This document shows, in pieces, positions 1 to 8,404 of a DNA stretch of 22,500 bases. The first letter of the stretch is position 1. Each line of letters starts with the position of its first letter. The notes below the pieces were generated by a model. It was not told the origin of the DNA and did not search any database. It worked only from the letters and a program-made list of their open reading frames with translations. A program made the translations under genes and the position numbers. The stretch comes from Symbiodinium natans (lineage: Eukaryota > Sar > Dinophyceae > Suessiales > Symbiodiniaceae): positions 198,212 through 220,711 of the forward strand of contig CAJNDS010000213.1 in NCBI GenBank assembly GCA_905221605.1, read 5' to 3'.

Positions 1-96
1 AGCTTGTAGTGGTGCTCTCCAAAACACTGGCTCTTGAGGGTGTAATCGAGAATCAGGTCCCTTATCTTCTCCTAGATATGGGCTGAGACTCTTAAG

Positions 97-250
97 AACC
101 CTAAACCCCTAAACCGTATAAACCCTGTAAACCTTGCAAACCCTATAACCCCTGTAACCCCTATAAACCCTTCGAACCCTGCAGACCCTATAAATCCTAT
201 AAACCCTATAAACCCTATAAACCCTATAAACCCTGTAAACCCTGCAAACC
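97..250. repeat. variant telomere-like 9-base repeat (ACCCTATAA type)
   Basis: Degenerate units of CCCTATAAA / CCCTGTAAA / CCCTGCAAA, clearly related to CCCTAAA but mostly nine bases long. Because nine is a multiple of three, the minus strand stays open as a Gly-Phe-Ile-rich peptide. That is a by-product of the period, not a gene. Confidence 0.85.
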
Positions 251-256
251 TGAACA

Positions 257-355
257 CTGGCCGTGGGACATGTTCCCATTGTACTAACAGTTAATCGGCA
301 TTATAGTATCCCCTAATGAATTCCCCATTAAGGACTGTTGGTATAGGGGGGGGGG
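257..355 (+). mobile_element. small hairpin element, family H, copy 1
   Basis: Non-coding element of about 100 bp. It shares an ordered set of motifs with 2461-2562 and, reversed, with 21624-21720: a GGGACATGTTCCC-like flank, then TACTAACAGT, then a stem-loop core ending in AAGGACTGTTGGTATA. The core arms are partly self-complementary, as in a miniature inverted-repeat element. It ends in a 16-base poly-G run and lies just before a CCCTAAA array. Copy 1 is more diverged than copy 3. Confidence 0.55.
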
Positions 356-361
356 GGGGGG
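346..361. repeat. poly-G run (16 G)
   Basis: Uninterrupted run of 16 G at the end of hairpin element copy 1. A comparable run (2440-2454) sits beside copy 2. Confidence 0.95.
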
Positions 362-376
362 AAACACCCCAGCCAG

Positions 377-524
377 AAACCCTCAACCCTAACCTTAAAC
401 CCTAAACCCTAAACCCTAAACCGTGAACCCTAAACCCTAAACCCTAAACCCTAAACCCTAAACCCTAAACCCTAAACCCTAAACCCTAAACCCTAAACCC
501 TAAACCCTAAACCCTAAACCCCAA
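377..524. repeat. CCCTAAA telomere-type array (unit A, left arm)
   Basis: About 20 heptamers in C-strand orientation, degenerate at the left end and perfect near the right end. About 110 bp of unique GC-rich DNA separates it from the opposite-orientation array starting at 632. Confidence 0.97.
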
Positions 525-631
525 CCTAGAACCCAAGAGATGGGAACAGGTTGAGGGCCGACCGGGCGCCCAGCTCCCACCATGTCCGTCCAGTCGCAGA
601 TTGGGTCTGGAGCCCGGGAGTCGAGTCAGGA

Positions 632-848
632 TTTGGGGGTTTGGGGTTTGGGGTTTGGGGTTTGGGGTTTGGGGTTTGGGGTTTGGGGTTTGGGGTTTGG
701 GGTTTGGGGTTTGGGGTTTAGGGTTTAGGGTTTAGGGTTTAGGGTTTAGGGTTTAGGGTTTGGGGTTGTTCAGGATTTCGGGTTTCGGGTGTAGGGTTCA
801 GGATCCAGGGTTCAGGATCTAGGGTTTAGGGTTTCGGGTTTAGGGTAG
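632..848. repeat. TTTGGGG then TTTAGGG array (unit A, right arm)
   Basis: About 12 TTTGGGG units (632-717) are followed by about 6 canonical TTTAGGG units, then a degenerate tail with TTTCGGG and TTCAGGA-like units to 848. The variant is confined to one homogeneous block next to the spacer. Confidence 0.95.
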
Positions 849-1395
849 AATTTAGACCAAATGCTGAACCCTCAACACCAAACCTTAAATTGGAGTTTGC
901 AAGGGTGTGGACTCACAACACACCTCGGGTTCTTGGGCACCTTGGATTCCTGAAGATCTGTGCTGAAAGGAAAGCATAAGGCCCCACACATTCCTCAACA
1001 GTAAGGCCTGAATCAACCCCACTATGCCTCCGTAAGTGTCATGCCGGCCCCTTACATCCCTTCTAACCCACGCAATCTATGAGAACAGTCGCCCCCAAGA
1101 AGGAACTCGAAGTTAGTGTACCTATCTACAGTGCAATAAGTTGCTTATACAGTTCATGGCTACTATAAAGGATACACAAACAAATAGCAATAAATAAATA
1201 AAATTATATGCTTATACAGATAATGGCTGCTTATATAAAAGTTATATATATATATACATATACATATATATATGTGTGTGTGATCTCCTCCAAATCCGAG
1301 GCAAAGGGCTTCGGTGATAAGAAAATCCCCCGCCTCATTTTCGTGGCAGTGCTGAGGATCCCAGCAGCACGCTCGGCAATGAAAACTGTCTACTA
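849..1395. other. intergenic stretch with AT/GT microsatellite, no gene supported
   Basis: A short AT/TA then GT microsatellite lies at 1244-1282. Downstream, 1283-1395 is open on the + strand for about 38 codons of ordinary composition (reading ISSKSEAKGFGDKK). It could be a gene shard, but there is no start codon or family resemblance. Nothing else is recognised. Confidence 0.6.
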
Positions 1396-1497
1396 GATAG
1401 GGGCCTTCAAGAATTAGAATAGGGATTTTGAGGGTGATTCTAGTATATTGCAAAAACAAGGGGACGATACGGGAATACCATTCGTGTCTATTCCGAC
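1396..1497 (+). mobile_element. dispersed repeat, family R, solo copy
   Basis: Matches the right arm of the foldback at 3319-3570 in order and spacing: AGGGGCCT, then AGAATAGGG, then TAGTAT, then GGGAATAC, then TATTCCGAC. It is a single arm, diverged from the 3488-3570 copy, with no coding capacity. Confidence 0.55.
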
Positions 1498-1617
1498 CCG
1501 GGATTAACTCCCTTGCGTTTTATGGCTGGCTGGCTTCAAGGTTCATTCTGGGGTACTTGCAAGGGTTACAAGTGCCCTAACAAGGGTTATAACCCATGGT
1601 CGCACTACTGATAAGTA

Positions 1618-1725
1618 GCCCTAAACCTAAACCCTAAATCCTAAACCCTAAACCCTAAACCCTAAACCCTAAACCCTAAACCCTAAACCCTAAACCCTAA
1701 ACCCTAAACCCTAAACCCTAAACCC
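1618..1725. repeat. CCCTAAA array (unit B, left arm)
   Basis: About 15 C-strand heptamers, nearly perfect after the first three. Preceded by a perfect 12-bp palindrome GGGTTATAACCC near 1584. A 109-bp spacer separates it from the G-strand array at 1835. Confidence 0.97.
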
Positions 1726-1834
1726 GAATGAACCTCCAAGTAGAGGGTAAAGGGGTTGAACGGCTTCATCAGGCCTCCACTACCGAACTCGAACCCTCGG
1801 AGCTCCGGGAGGGAAGCCGTTTCATTATTCATGT

Positions 1835-1962
1835 GGGTTTAGGGTTTAGGGTTTAGGGTTTAGGGTTTAGGGTTTAGGGTTTAGGGTTTAGGGTTTGGGG
1901 ATTAGGGTTTAGGGTTTAGGGTTTAGGTTTGGGGTTTGGGGTTTGGGGATTAGGGTTTAGGG
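1835..1962. repeat. TTTAGGG/TTTGGGG array (unit B, right arm)
   Basis: About 18 G-strand heptamers, canonical first and with TTTGGGG units toward the right end. The spacer before it contains a 9-bp inverted pair (AACGGCTTC and GAAGCCGTT). Confidence 0.97.
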
Positions 1963-2439
1963 TGTGGGCATGCTTCAAGTAAGCAAGCTGCAAAAACGTT
2001 CGGTCGACGATGCATGCGACTGCATCAAGGCCGTCTTGCTGGGAATAGATCCTTCATGGTCTTAGAACTACATATATATATATATATATATACTTATATA
2101 TTTGCATATATAGATGCCACATGAAGAGGGTGTTCGCCTGTCATGCCTTCTTCTTGTTGAGCTACTTAATGGAAATTAGGTTGAACTTGTAGAGCTCCTT
2201 CATTTGTTGCAACCATATACTCGCTTAACACGACCTTTGTAACATCGTCAAGCAAGGAGTATAGTCGTCTGGGTATATATGGGGACCCCCGATTTTGGGC
2301 AATTGCCAATTGCCATAAATCATGTAGGCAGTCTCCCGATGATCGTGGTATCACTAGTATTACACCTACTTTAGACAAACGAAGGACAAAATTAAATAAC
2401 AAAAAAACGAAAAAGAGAAGGCTCTGAGCACACGCGGCA
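1963..2439. other. AT-rich stretch, possible small gene shard on minus strand
   Basis: Contains an (AT)n microsatellite at about 2070-2091. On the minus strand 2402-2166 is open for 78 codons of ordinary amino acid composition (reading SSGDCLHDLWQLAIAQNRGS in the middle). It begins with TTG rather than ATG and matches no family I recognise. It may be a decayed gene or transposon fragment. Confidence 0.4.
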
Positions 2440-2454
2440 GGGGGGGGGGGGGGG
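2440..2454. repeat. poly-G run (15 G)
   Basis: Uninterrupted G run immediately left of hairpin element copy 2. Confidence 0.95.
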
Positions 2455-2460
2455 CACAGG

Positions 2461-2562
2461 CCATGAGCCTTGGGATGTTGCCCCTCATACTGACAGGCCT
2501 TGAAAAGGGATTCTAGAAACCCCGTAATTTAATCCCTACTAAGGACTGTGAGTTTCAGAGGG
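2461..2562 (+). mobile_element. small hairpin element, family H, copy 2
   Basis: Same motif order as copy 1: CCATGAGCC, GGGATGTTGCCCC, CATACTGACAGGCCTT, AGGGATTCTAG, CCCC, TAATCCCTACTAAGGACTGT. Lies between a poly-G run and a CCCTAAA array. Non-coding. Confidence 0.6.
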
Positions 2563-2578
2563 TTCATCCCAACAGCTT

Positions 2579-2661
2579 CAACCCTAAACCCTAAACCCTA
2601 AACCCTAAACCCTAAACCCTAAACCCTAAACCCTAAACCCTAAACCCTAAACCCTAAACCC
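2579..2661. repeat. CCCTAAA array (unit C, left arm)
   Basis: About 12 nearly perfect C-strand heptamers, then a GC-rich 89-bp spacer before the G-strand array at 2751. Confidence 0.97.
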
Positions 2662-2750
2662 CACCCCCCAACATGAGCCCACCAACGCTCCGAAACATTT
2701 TGGCCGCCATCCCGCGGTGCATCTGATCAGCTGCGGCTGCTGCGACCTCC

Positions 2751-2866
2751 GGTTTAGGGTTTAGGGTTTAGGGTTTGGGGTTTGGGGTTTGGGGTTTGGG
2801 GTTTAGGGTTTAGGGTTTGGGGTTTGGGGTTTGGGGTTTAGGGTTTAGGGTTTAGGGTTTATGGTT
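2751..2866. repeat. TTTAGGG/TTTGGGG array (unit C, right arm)
   Basis: G-strand heptamers in alternating homogeneous blocks: TTTAGGG, then TTTGGGG, then TTTAGGG, then TTTGGGG, then TTTAGGG. This pattern points to local block amplification rather than random point mutation. Confidence 0.96.
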
Positions 2867-3134
2867 TGATTGTTCACTAGACCCAGGAGTAACCTAGGAA
2901 TGAAAAGGGTACCCTTGTTGGCTTTAAGGAACAAAGGGCCTACTCCGGGTCCTCCGTCTTCAAAGGCTGCCGTAGGGGTTCGGGGTTGTAGGATGAGGGT
3001 TTTAGGTTTTAGTGTCTAAGGTCTAGGGTATGAGGGTTCAGGGTTGAGGGTTTAGAGCTGGATGACATATGGGTGCTTCAAAGCCTTCAGGGGCATGGGG
3101 TATGGCTGAATGAAATGGGTACAGACTTGTGTTG
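2867..3134. other. unique stretch with degenerate G-strand heptamers
   Basis: 2980-3060 holds scattered TTTAGG/GGGTTC-like remnants of telomere-type repeat. Nothing else is recognised. Confidence 0.6.
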
Positions 3135-3317
3135 ATGAGGTATGCGTCTACAAAAAAAGGCCATAAAGGTTTACATGAGATCCTGGTAGATGACAGCAAA
3201 CTTGCACATCCACCCTTGTCTAATGCGGCGAATTCTACCGAAACACCGGCTGTGGTGAGCGAGCAAGTCAGCCCTGAACGCGAAGCCCGACAATATAGCG
3301 GTCGGAAGAACTGCTAA
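3135..3317 (+). CDS. short hypothetical open frame, doubtful
   Basis: Sixty codons from an ATG at 3135 to TAA, the only stretch near here with ordinary, non-repetitive amino acid composition (hydrophilic, reading KGHKGLHEILVDDSK near the start). No motif, signal peptide or membrane segment is visible and I recognise no family. It ends directly against the left arm of the foldback element at 3319, so it may be a truncated gene remnant. A chance open frame of this length is quite possible in 22 kb. Confidence 0.2.
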   Translation: MRYASTKKGHKGLHEILVDDSKLAHPPLSNAANSTETPAVVSEQVSPEREARQYSGRKNC

Positions 3318-3318
3318 T

Positions 3319-3570
3319 CGTATTCCCTTATGGTCCCTTTGTAGTTCTACCACAATAACCCCCCAAAAAACCCCATTCTTTTTAGTCAGGCCCCTATAGT
3401 AAACGCTTGCAAAACGACCCGGGGGTGGCCCAATATAGGGGCCTGGTTTAGGGTTTAGGATTTAGGGTTTAAGTTTAGGGTTTAGGGCTACCATAGGGGC
3501 CTGAATAATCAGAATAGGGGGGTCATTAATATAGTATCAGCATAAAGGGACCCTGAGGGAATACTACTCG
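3319..3570. mobile_element. foldback element, family R, with ~80-bp inverted arms
   Basis: The left arm (3319-3401) and right arm (3488-3570) are imperfect inverted copies of about 80 bp. They share TATTCCCT, GGTCCCTTT, CCCCCC, ATTCT and TCAGGCCCCTAT read from the outside inward. The loop (3402-3487) holds a short degenerate TTTAGGG array. There is no coding capacity, so this is MITE-like or foldback-like. Further half-copies lie at 3586-3650 and 1396-1497. Confidence 0.65.
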
Positions 3571-3585
3571 TAATTATTCCGACTT

Positions 3586-3650
3586 GAGGGGTGATTATAG
3601 TGTATTCATAAAGGGAGCATAAGGGAAAACGATTAGTTCCGACTTCCCTT
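3586..3650 (+). repeat. partial family R copy
   Basis: Repeats the outer half of the adjacent foldback arm: ATAGTGTATTCATAAAGGGA, then TAAGGGAAAACGAT, then TTCCGACTT. It looks like a tandem partial duplication. Confidence 0.5.
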
Positions 3651-3691
3651 TCTGGGAGTTTACGAAAATACGGGACCCCTAAATTAGCCCC

Positions 3692-3757
3692 CCCTAAACC
3701 CTAAACCCTAAACCCGGCCCTAAACCCTAAAACCCAAAAACCCTAAAACCCTAAAGT
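3692..3757. repeat. degenerate CCCTAAA array
   Basis: Short C-strand array with interruptions and eight-base CCCTAAAA units. No G-strand partner follows within 130 bp. Confidence 0.85.
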
Positions 3758-3955
3758 CTTTGCTGAGGGCTCACTACCAACACTTGAGAGCCCGAAGCCG
3801 TCCGAGCTTCGCGAGCGACCTGAGAGCACTGAACGTGCAGCCCAGGTAAAGCTGTGGCTGCTGGACGCTCCAAGGCAAGGTAAGGCCCACACTGGCCGTC
3901 AAGGCGGTCGAGCCTTTGAGTGTCAAAGGTAAAGACCCTAAACCCAAGACCTTTT

Positions 3956-4090
3956 GCTGGTGCAACCTGGCCCCCCCCCAAGGACCGTTGCTGGTGCAAC
4001 CTGGCCCCCCCCCCAAGGACCGTTGCTCGTGCAACCCGGCCCCCCCACCAGATTTGCTGGTGCAACCTTGGGGCCCCCCCCTCAAGACCA
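3956..4090. repeat. ~34-bp minisatellite, four copies
   Basis: Unit begins GCTGGTGCAACC, then a poly-C run, then AAGGACCGTT. Starts at 3956, 3990, 4025 and 4056 (spacing 34, 35, 31). Two further units lie at about 4417-4480, followed in both places by GCTCAGACCGCCCC, so the whole block is duplicated at a higher level. Open frames on both strands here are low-complexity by-products. Confidence 0.85.
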
Positions 4091-4129
4091 TTGCCAGGCT
4101 CAGACCGCCCCGGAACCTTTGCGGGGCTT

Positions 4130-4760
4130 GCTTTTCCCGGACCATTTCCGACCGTTTTTCCCTTTTCCGGACCAAAACTGAGCAATTTGGGCTTCCCAGA
4201 CCATTTCTTGGGCTTCTCCCAGCTTTTCTCCCAGACCAGTTCGGAGCTTTGATTTTTGAGCCTCTTTGGCCTTCTGCCAGCTTTTTTGGGCTTGGCTCAG
4301 ACCCTTTCTGAGCATTTCTGAGCTCCAGACCATTCCTCAGCCTTTTGGGCTTCTCCCAGACCATTTCTGAGCTTTTTTTCTGCTCTTCCCGACCATTTCT
4401 GAGCTTTCTTGGGCTTCGTGCAACCCGGGCCCCCACCAAAAAATTGCTGGTGCAACCCGGGCCCCCCTCAAGGACCGTTGCCGGGCTCAGACCGCCCCCT
4501 GAGCCTTTTTCAAGCCATTTCTTAGCTTGCTTCTCCCCGACCGTTTCGAGCCTTTTTGGGCTCCCCAGACCATTTTTGAGCCTTGGGCTCTTTCTGGGCC
4601 TTCTCCCAGACCATTCCTGAGCCTTTTCTGGGCTCCTCCCGAACCATTTCTGGGCTTTTTGGGCTCCTCCATCTTAGGTTTTTGGGCTTCCCCCTGACCA
4701 TTTCTCCGCGTTTTTGGGCTCCCCCCAGACCATTCCTGAGCCTCCTCACCCATTTCTGAG
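4130..4760. repeat. pyrimidine-rich degenerate ~30-bp repeat
   Basis: At least ten degenerate copies of a motif CAGACCATTTCTGAGCC followed by TTTTTGGGCTTC. Strongly C+T-rich on the + strand, so the minus strand is purine-rich and yields long Lys/Arg/Gly-rich open frames, which I do not regard as genes. Confidence 0.8.
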
Positions 4761-4989
4761 CCTTTTTGGTGCTTCTTTGGCAGAAGCTCCCAGGCCATTG
4801 AGGAACCTTTTGGGCTCTCCCAAAGGGAAAACTTGCAAACATTTCTTTTGTGTTCACAACAAAGCTTCTCCAAGCCCCCCTCACAAAGGCTTTCGGTAAC
4901 CTCCAGAAGCATGGGAGGCTCTGGACGCTTCCAGGAGCTTTGAAAGCTTTGGCAGCCTCCAAAAGCTTCGAAAGCCCAAATTCTGACGA
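4761..4989. other. transition region with AAGCTT-rich inverted repeats
   Basis: Contains several AAGCTT/AGCTTT motifs, including an imperfect 11-bp inverted pair around 4946-4972. No gene is supported. Confidence 0.55.
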
Positions 4990-5980
4990 GGGAGAGTCGT
5001 ATCGGGACGCTGGCCCGGTCGAGGGGCATCGCTACCCCTTGGGTAACCCAAACCAATCAGCCACCCCACGACATTTTCACAGCCTTGTCTTGGTCAAGGG
5101 AGATCGTATCGGGACGCTGGCCCGGTCGAGGGGCAGCGCTACCCCTTCGGTAACCCAAACCAATCAGCCACCCCACGACATTTTCACAGCCTTGTCTTGG
5201 TCAAGGGAGATCGTATCGGGACGCTGGCCCGGTCGAGGGGCAGCGCTACCCCTTCGGTAACCCAAACCAATCAGCCACCCCACGACATTTTCACAGCCTT
5301 GTCTTGGTCAAGGGAGATCGTATCGGGACGCTGGCCCGGTCGAGGGGCAGCGCTACCCCTTCGGTAACCCAAACCAATCAGCCACCCCACGACATTTTCA
5401 CAGCCTTGTCTTGGTCAAGGGAGATCGTATCGGGACGCTGGCCCGGTCGAGGGGCAGCGCTACCCCTTCGGTCACAGCCTTGTCTTGGTCAAGGGAGATC
5501 GTATCGGGACGCTGGCCCGGTCGAGGGGCATCTACCCCTTCGGTAACCCAAACCAATCAGCCCCACGACATTTTCACAGCCTTGTCTTGGTCAAGGGAGA
5601 TCGTATCGGGACGCTGGCCCGGTCGAGGGGCAGCGCTACCCCTTCGGTAACCCAAACCAATCATCCACCCCCACGACCTTTTCACAGCCTTGTCTTGGTC
5701 AAGGGAGAGTCGTATCGGATGCTGGCCCGGTCGAGGGGCAGCGCTCTTCGGTAACCCAAACCAATCAGCCACCCCCACGACCTTTTCTTGGTCATCGGAG
5801 AGTCGTATCGGGACGCTGGCCCGGTCGAGGGGCAGCGCTAACCCCAACTGCTTTGTGTCGATGGTTTCCGCGCTGGCAAACGAGGATCGCAGACAAGGGA
5901 TGCCAAACGCCCGCAAAGAAGCACGTCGGGACGCTGGCCAGGTCGAGGGGCAACGGTACCCCTACGGTAACCCAAACCAA
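4990..5980 (+). repeat. 107-bp minisatellite, about ten copies
   Basis: The landmark GGGACGCTGGCC recurs near 5004, 5111, 5218, 5325, 5432, 5506, 5609, 5716, 5811 and 5929. Four consecutive spacings are 107, and the rest are 74 (an internally deleted unit), 103, 107, about 95 and 118. Central copies are nearly identical and outer ones diverged. Each unit carries a small hairpin (CGAGGGG paired with CCCCTTCG across CAGCGCTA) and a CCAAT-box-like ACCAATCAG. The period is not a multiple of three, so the open frames shift between copies and are not credible proteins. Confidence 0.95.
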
Positions 5981-6306
5981 TCTGTGAGACCTTTGATGAT
6001 GAAGGGCTATCCCCCCGACCTTTCACAGCCTAGGGGCAGCGTTTTCCACAACTTCACATCTTTGCAGCCCTGCCTCAGCGAGGCTGAGATCGGGACGGTG
6101 CAGAAACAGCGCGCGCAGGGGCACAGCATGCCCTCGCTGGAAAAAGCAAAACAAGACTTTAGGAACTAAACCCTAAAATAGATATGCCGGGTGGCTTGGG
6201 GTGGGCTTACCGCCACGCGATGTTGCGAGCGACCCGGGCAGAGGGGCCGGTTATAAAAAATAAGGTGAGGCCCCGGAGCCTGGCGAGCAACCCAGAACGT
6301 AACACA
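5981..6306. other. unique stretch, no gene supported
   Basis: The frame running out of the minisatellite stays open to 6169 and ends in a telomere-type remnant. Nothing recognisable otherwise. Confidence 0.5.
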
Positions 6307-6333
6307 CCCTAAAACCCTAAACCCTAAACCCTA
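6307..6333. repeat. short CCCTAAA array (unit D, left arm)
   Basis: Three to four C-strand heptamers. A spacer of 108 bp ends in a perfect hairpin directly against the G-strand array. Confidence 0.9.
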
Positions 6334-6416
6334 CAGAGGAATACTATTCTGAGCCCCGAAATCCGCGCATCCTTTGAAGAGCACGGCCGAGGCTCCCACT
6401 GCAGTCTCGTGATGTT

Positions 6417-6441
6417 CTCCTGGCGGAAGGAACGCCAGGAG
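6417..6441 (+). other. perfect 9-bp hairpin abutting TTTAGGG array
   Basis: CTCCTGGCG (6417-6425) pairs with CGCCAGGAG (6433-6441) across a 7-base loop. The next base starts the TAGGGTTTAGGG array. A 9-bp stem could arise by chance about once in a window this size, so only its exact position against the array is suggestive. Confidence 0.75.
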
Positions 6442-6492
6442 TAGGGTTTAGGGTTTAGGGTTTAGGGTTTAGGGTTTAGGGTTTAGGGTTTA
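6442..6492. repeat. TTTAGGG array (unit D, right arm)
   Basis: Seven perfect G-strand heptamers. Confidence 0.97.
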
Positions 6493-6530
6493 CCGTATCA
6501 TGGGCTTCACAGGCCGCCCTTAAGGTCTGT

Positions 6531-6569
6531 TGTAGGCCTGCCTTCTGCTACCCACAAGGCAGGGCTACA
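6531..6569 (+). other. 14-bp hairpin between two TTTAGGG arrays
   Basis: Arms 6531-6544 and 6556-6569 pair at 13 of 14 positions across an 11-base loop. Flanked by TTTAGGG arrays on both sides. Confidence 0.75.
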
Positions 6570-6586
6570 GGCTTCTGACACAGGCC

Positions 6587-6668
6587 TAGGGTTTAGGGTT
6601 TAGGGTTTAGGGTTTAGGGTTTAGGGAAGCTTTAGGGTCTAGGTTTTAGGGTTTAGGGTTTAGGGAGA
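6587..6668. repeat. TTTAGGG array
   Basis: About ten G-strand heptamers with an interruption (GAAGC) near 6627. Confidence 0.95.
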
Positions 6669-7105
6669 TTAGGGGGTTTCGGGGACCTTCTTGGGGTCCT
6701 TGTTATAAGGGAATCATACTTGGGGACTACATTAGTGTTCCTTTATCTTCGTAAATCCCGATAAACATAGGTTAGGCGTAAGCTATAGGTGGGCTTCTAT
6801 ATGTTATGAACAGAGAAAAAGAACCTAAGCTCAAAACCCTAAACCACCAAGTCTGAGACAGAAAGCTCCGAAAGTGTTTCAGGGCTGCGTACCATTTCTG
6901 CCCCGTAGTAAGATCAGGACGACTCCTTAGCGGACAAATTCAAAATTAGGGTCCCTTTGTGGATCCCTATTATAATACGGCACCTAATATTTAGGGTACC
7001 CAAAAAGTTTTGGCAGCCACCCAATATGACTGCGGTTTGGGGTTGAAGCTCCCTTGAGGTTCTTGAGGGGGTGAAAGGAGCTGGGCTTCTCCTGCTTCCA
7101 GGCCC
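6669..7105. other. unique stretch, no gene supported
   Basis: Ordinary sequence with scattered GGGTCCCTTT-like motifs (6948-6958) resembling family R arms, too short to annotate as copies. Confidence 0.5.
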
Positions 7106-7211
7106 GGTTTAGGGTTTAGGGTTTAGGGTTTAGGGTTTAGGGTTTAGGGTTTAGGGTTTAGGGTTTAGGGTTTAGGGTTTAGGGTTTAGGGTTTAGGGTT
7201 TAGGGTTTAGG
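7106..7211. repeat. TTTAGGG array, 15 perfect units
   Basis: Unbroken run of perfect G-strand heptamers with no C-strand partner nearby on the left. Confidence 0.98.
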
Positions 7212-7630
7212 AGCCACCGCTAGGCCTGAAACCTTTCACCATGGCTGGACGGCCTGAATCAGCACACCGCATTAACCGCAAACACCTAGACCACAGCAAA
7301 AAAACTGCAAAACCCCACATCTCAAGCGCCCTAAACCTTCAACCCGCGAACACTTTAAACCCTTAAGCCCTAAAGCTGGAAACCCGCAGAAGTAAAACTT
7401 TGACGCCCCAGTGCCTGGCTTTGCGGCTGTCACTGCGACTCCTGGCCAGTTCTGGGAATCGTCGCAATCTTTCGGGCATAGGGTTCGGGGTTCGGGGTTA
7501 GGCGTTGAGGGTTTACCCCAAACCCAAAACCCTCAACCCTAAACCCTAAGGTTGAGGGCTACTTGCAGGTTCATGGGCACTTATATGTAGGGTTAAACAA
7601 ACTAGGGTGACGATGGTTATAGCGTTATTT

Positions 7631-7667
7631 AGGGGTACTTCCAAACCCTACTTATACAAGTACCCCT
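7631..7667 (+). other. perfect 10-bp inverted repeat
   Basis: AGGGGTACTT (7631-7640) and AAGTACCCCT (7658-7667) with a 17-base loop. Lies inside a stretch sharing the GGTTCATGGGCACTTATAT motif (about 7568) with the neighbouring foldback and with 8081-8100 reversed. Confidence 0.65.
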
Positions 7668-7736
7668 GAACCTCCAAGCACAGTCTAACTCTGCTCTACC
7701 ACGAAAGCTGCAACATCCTACCGCAACATCCTACTT

Positions 7737-7876
7737 GGAGGTTCATGGTGCTTATTAACCAATTATGACTGTACTTATAACCCACTTCTGAGCCCCTTAA
7801 GTGCCCTAATATGGTTATAAGTACAGATATAAGTAGAGTCATATTCTTGGTCAATAACTGACAACATCCTACCTCC
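7737..7876. mobile_element. foldback element with perfect 14-bp inner stem
   Basis: CTGTACTTATAACC (7769-7782) pairs perfectly with 7813-7826 across 30 bases. The pairing extends outward imperfectly (TATTAACCAA against TTGGTCAATA, then GGAGGT at 7737 against ACCTCC at 7871) with a 12-base insertion in the right arm. The whole is about 140 bp, AT-rich and non-coding. Most likely a MITE-like or foldback element. Confidence 0.6.
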
Positions 7877-7995
7877 CTTCCCTGGCCACATCGAGCCGCG
7901 CAGGTTTTTTTAGACCAATGCATCGGCTGAGGGCCAGCGGGTTTAGGAACCCGGTTGCCCCCTACGCCTCCTTCCCGAACTCCTGCACCTCCCAT

Positions 7996-8043
7996 GCTAA
8001 ACCCTAAACCCTACACCCTAAACCCTAAACCCTAAACCCTAAA
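7996..8043. repeat. CCCTAAA array
   Basis: Six C-strand heptamers, one variant (CCCTACA). No G-strand partner within 130 bp. Confidence 0.95.
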
Positions 8044-8115
8044 TGAGGGTATAAACATAGGTGCCCTGTTTAGAATCCTGCATATATAAGTACCCATGAA
8101 GCATGTAAGCCACGC

Positions 8116-8139
8116 GCTTGGCGATTGGCATCGCCGAGC
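8116..8139 (+). other. 10-bp hairpin with one wobble
   Basis: GCTTGGCGAT (8116-8125) against ATCGCCGAGC (8130-8139), 4-base loop, one G-T pair. Confidence 0.6.
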
Positions 8140-8198
8140 CAATCATACCCCTCTAACTTGAACAGATGCCTAGGACCCAGGATGGCTCATCACTTAGG

Positions 8199-8282
8199 AA
8201 ACCCTAAACCCTAAACCCTAAACCCTAAACCCTAAACCCTAAACCCGAAACCCTAAACCCTAAACCCTAAACCCAACCCCCT
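8199..8282. repeat. CCCTAAA array
   Basis: About 12 C-strand heptamers with one CCCGAAA variant. Confidence 0.97.
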
Positions 8283-8404
8283 AGCCGCGAGAATGGACAT
8301 GGTCTACTCTCATCGTAATTTTACTTACCAATCTTACAACGATAAGAAAAGGGTTTCGGGTTGAGGTGACAACCCGTGGCAACTCCCTCCGCCATCAAAC
8401 ACAC

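Noticed and set aside
72-257. Gly-Phe-Ile repeat protein on the minus strand
   Set aside because: Direct by-product of the nine-base repeat period. No other coding evidence.
2696-2705. Dinoflagellate spliced-leader relic (CATTTTGGC)
   Set aside because: Only nine bases match the leader, here and near 22490. The downstream GCTCAAG part is absent, so this is consistent with chance.
3751-5069. Several 75-220 codon frames on both strands
   Set aside because: They follow degenerate pyrimidine-rich minisatellites, have extreme composition, and overlap one another on both strands.
4990-5980. CRISPR-like array
   Set aside because: The 107-bp units are contiguous with no unique spacers, and the context is eukaryotic.
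4990-6169. Repetitive protein MVKGDRIGTLARSRG-type
   Set aside because: The 107-bp period is not a multiple of three, so the frame shifts between copies. The peptide repeats appear in two frames at once.
7696-7995. 99-codon minus-strand frame
   Set aside because: Runs across the palindromic foldback and ends in a telomere-type array; no family resemblance.
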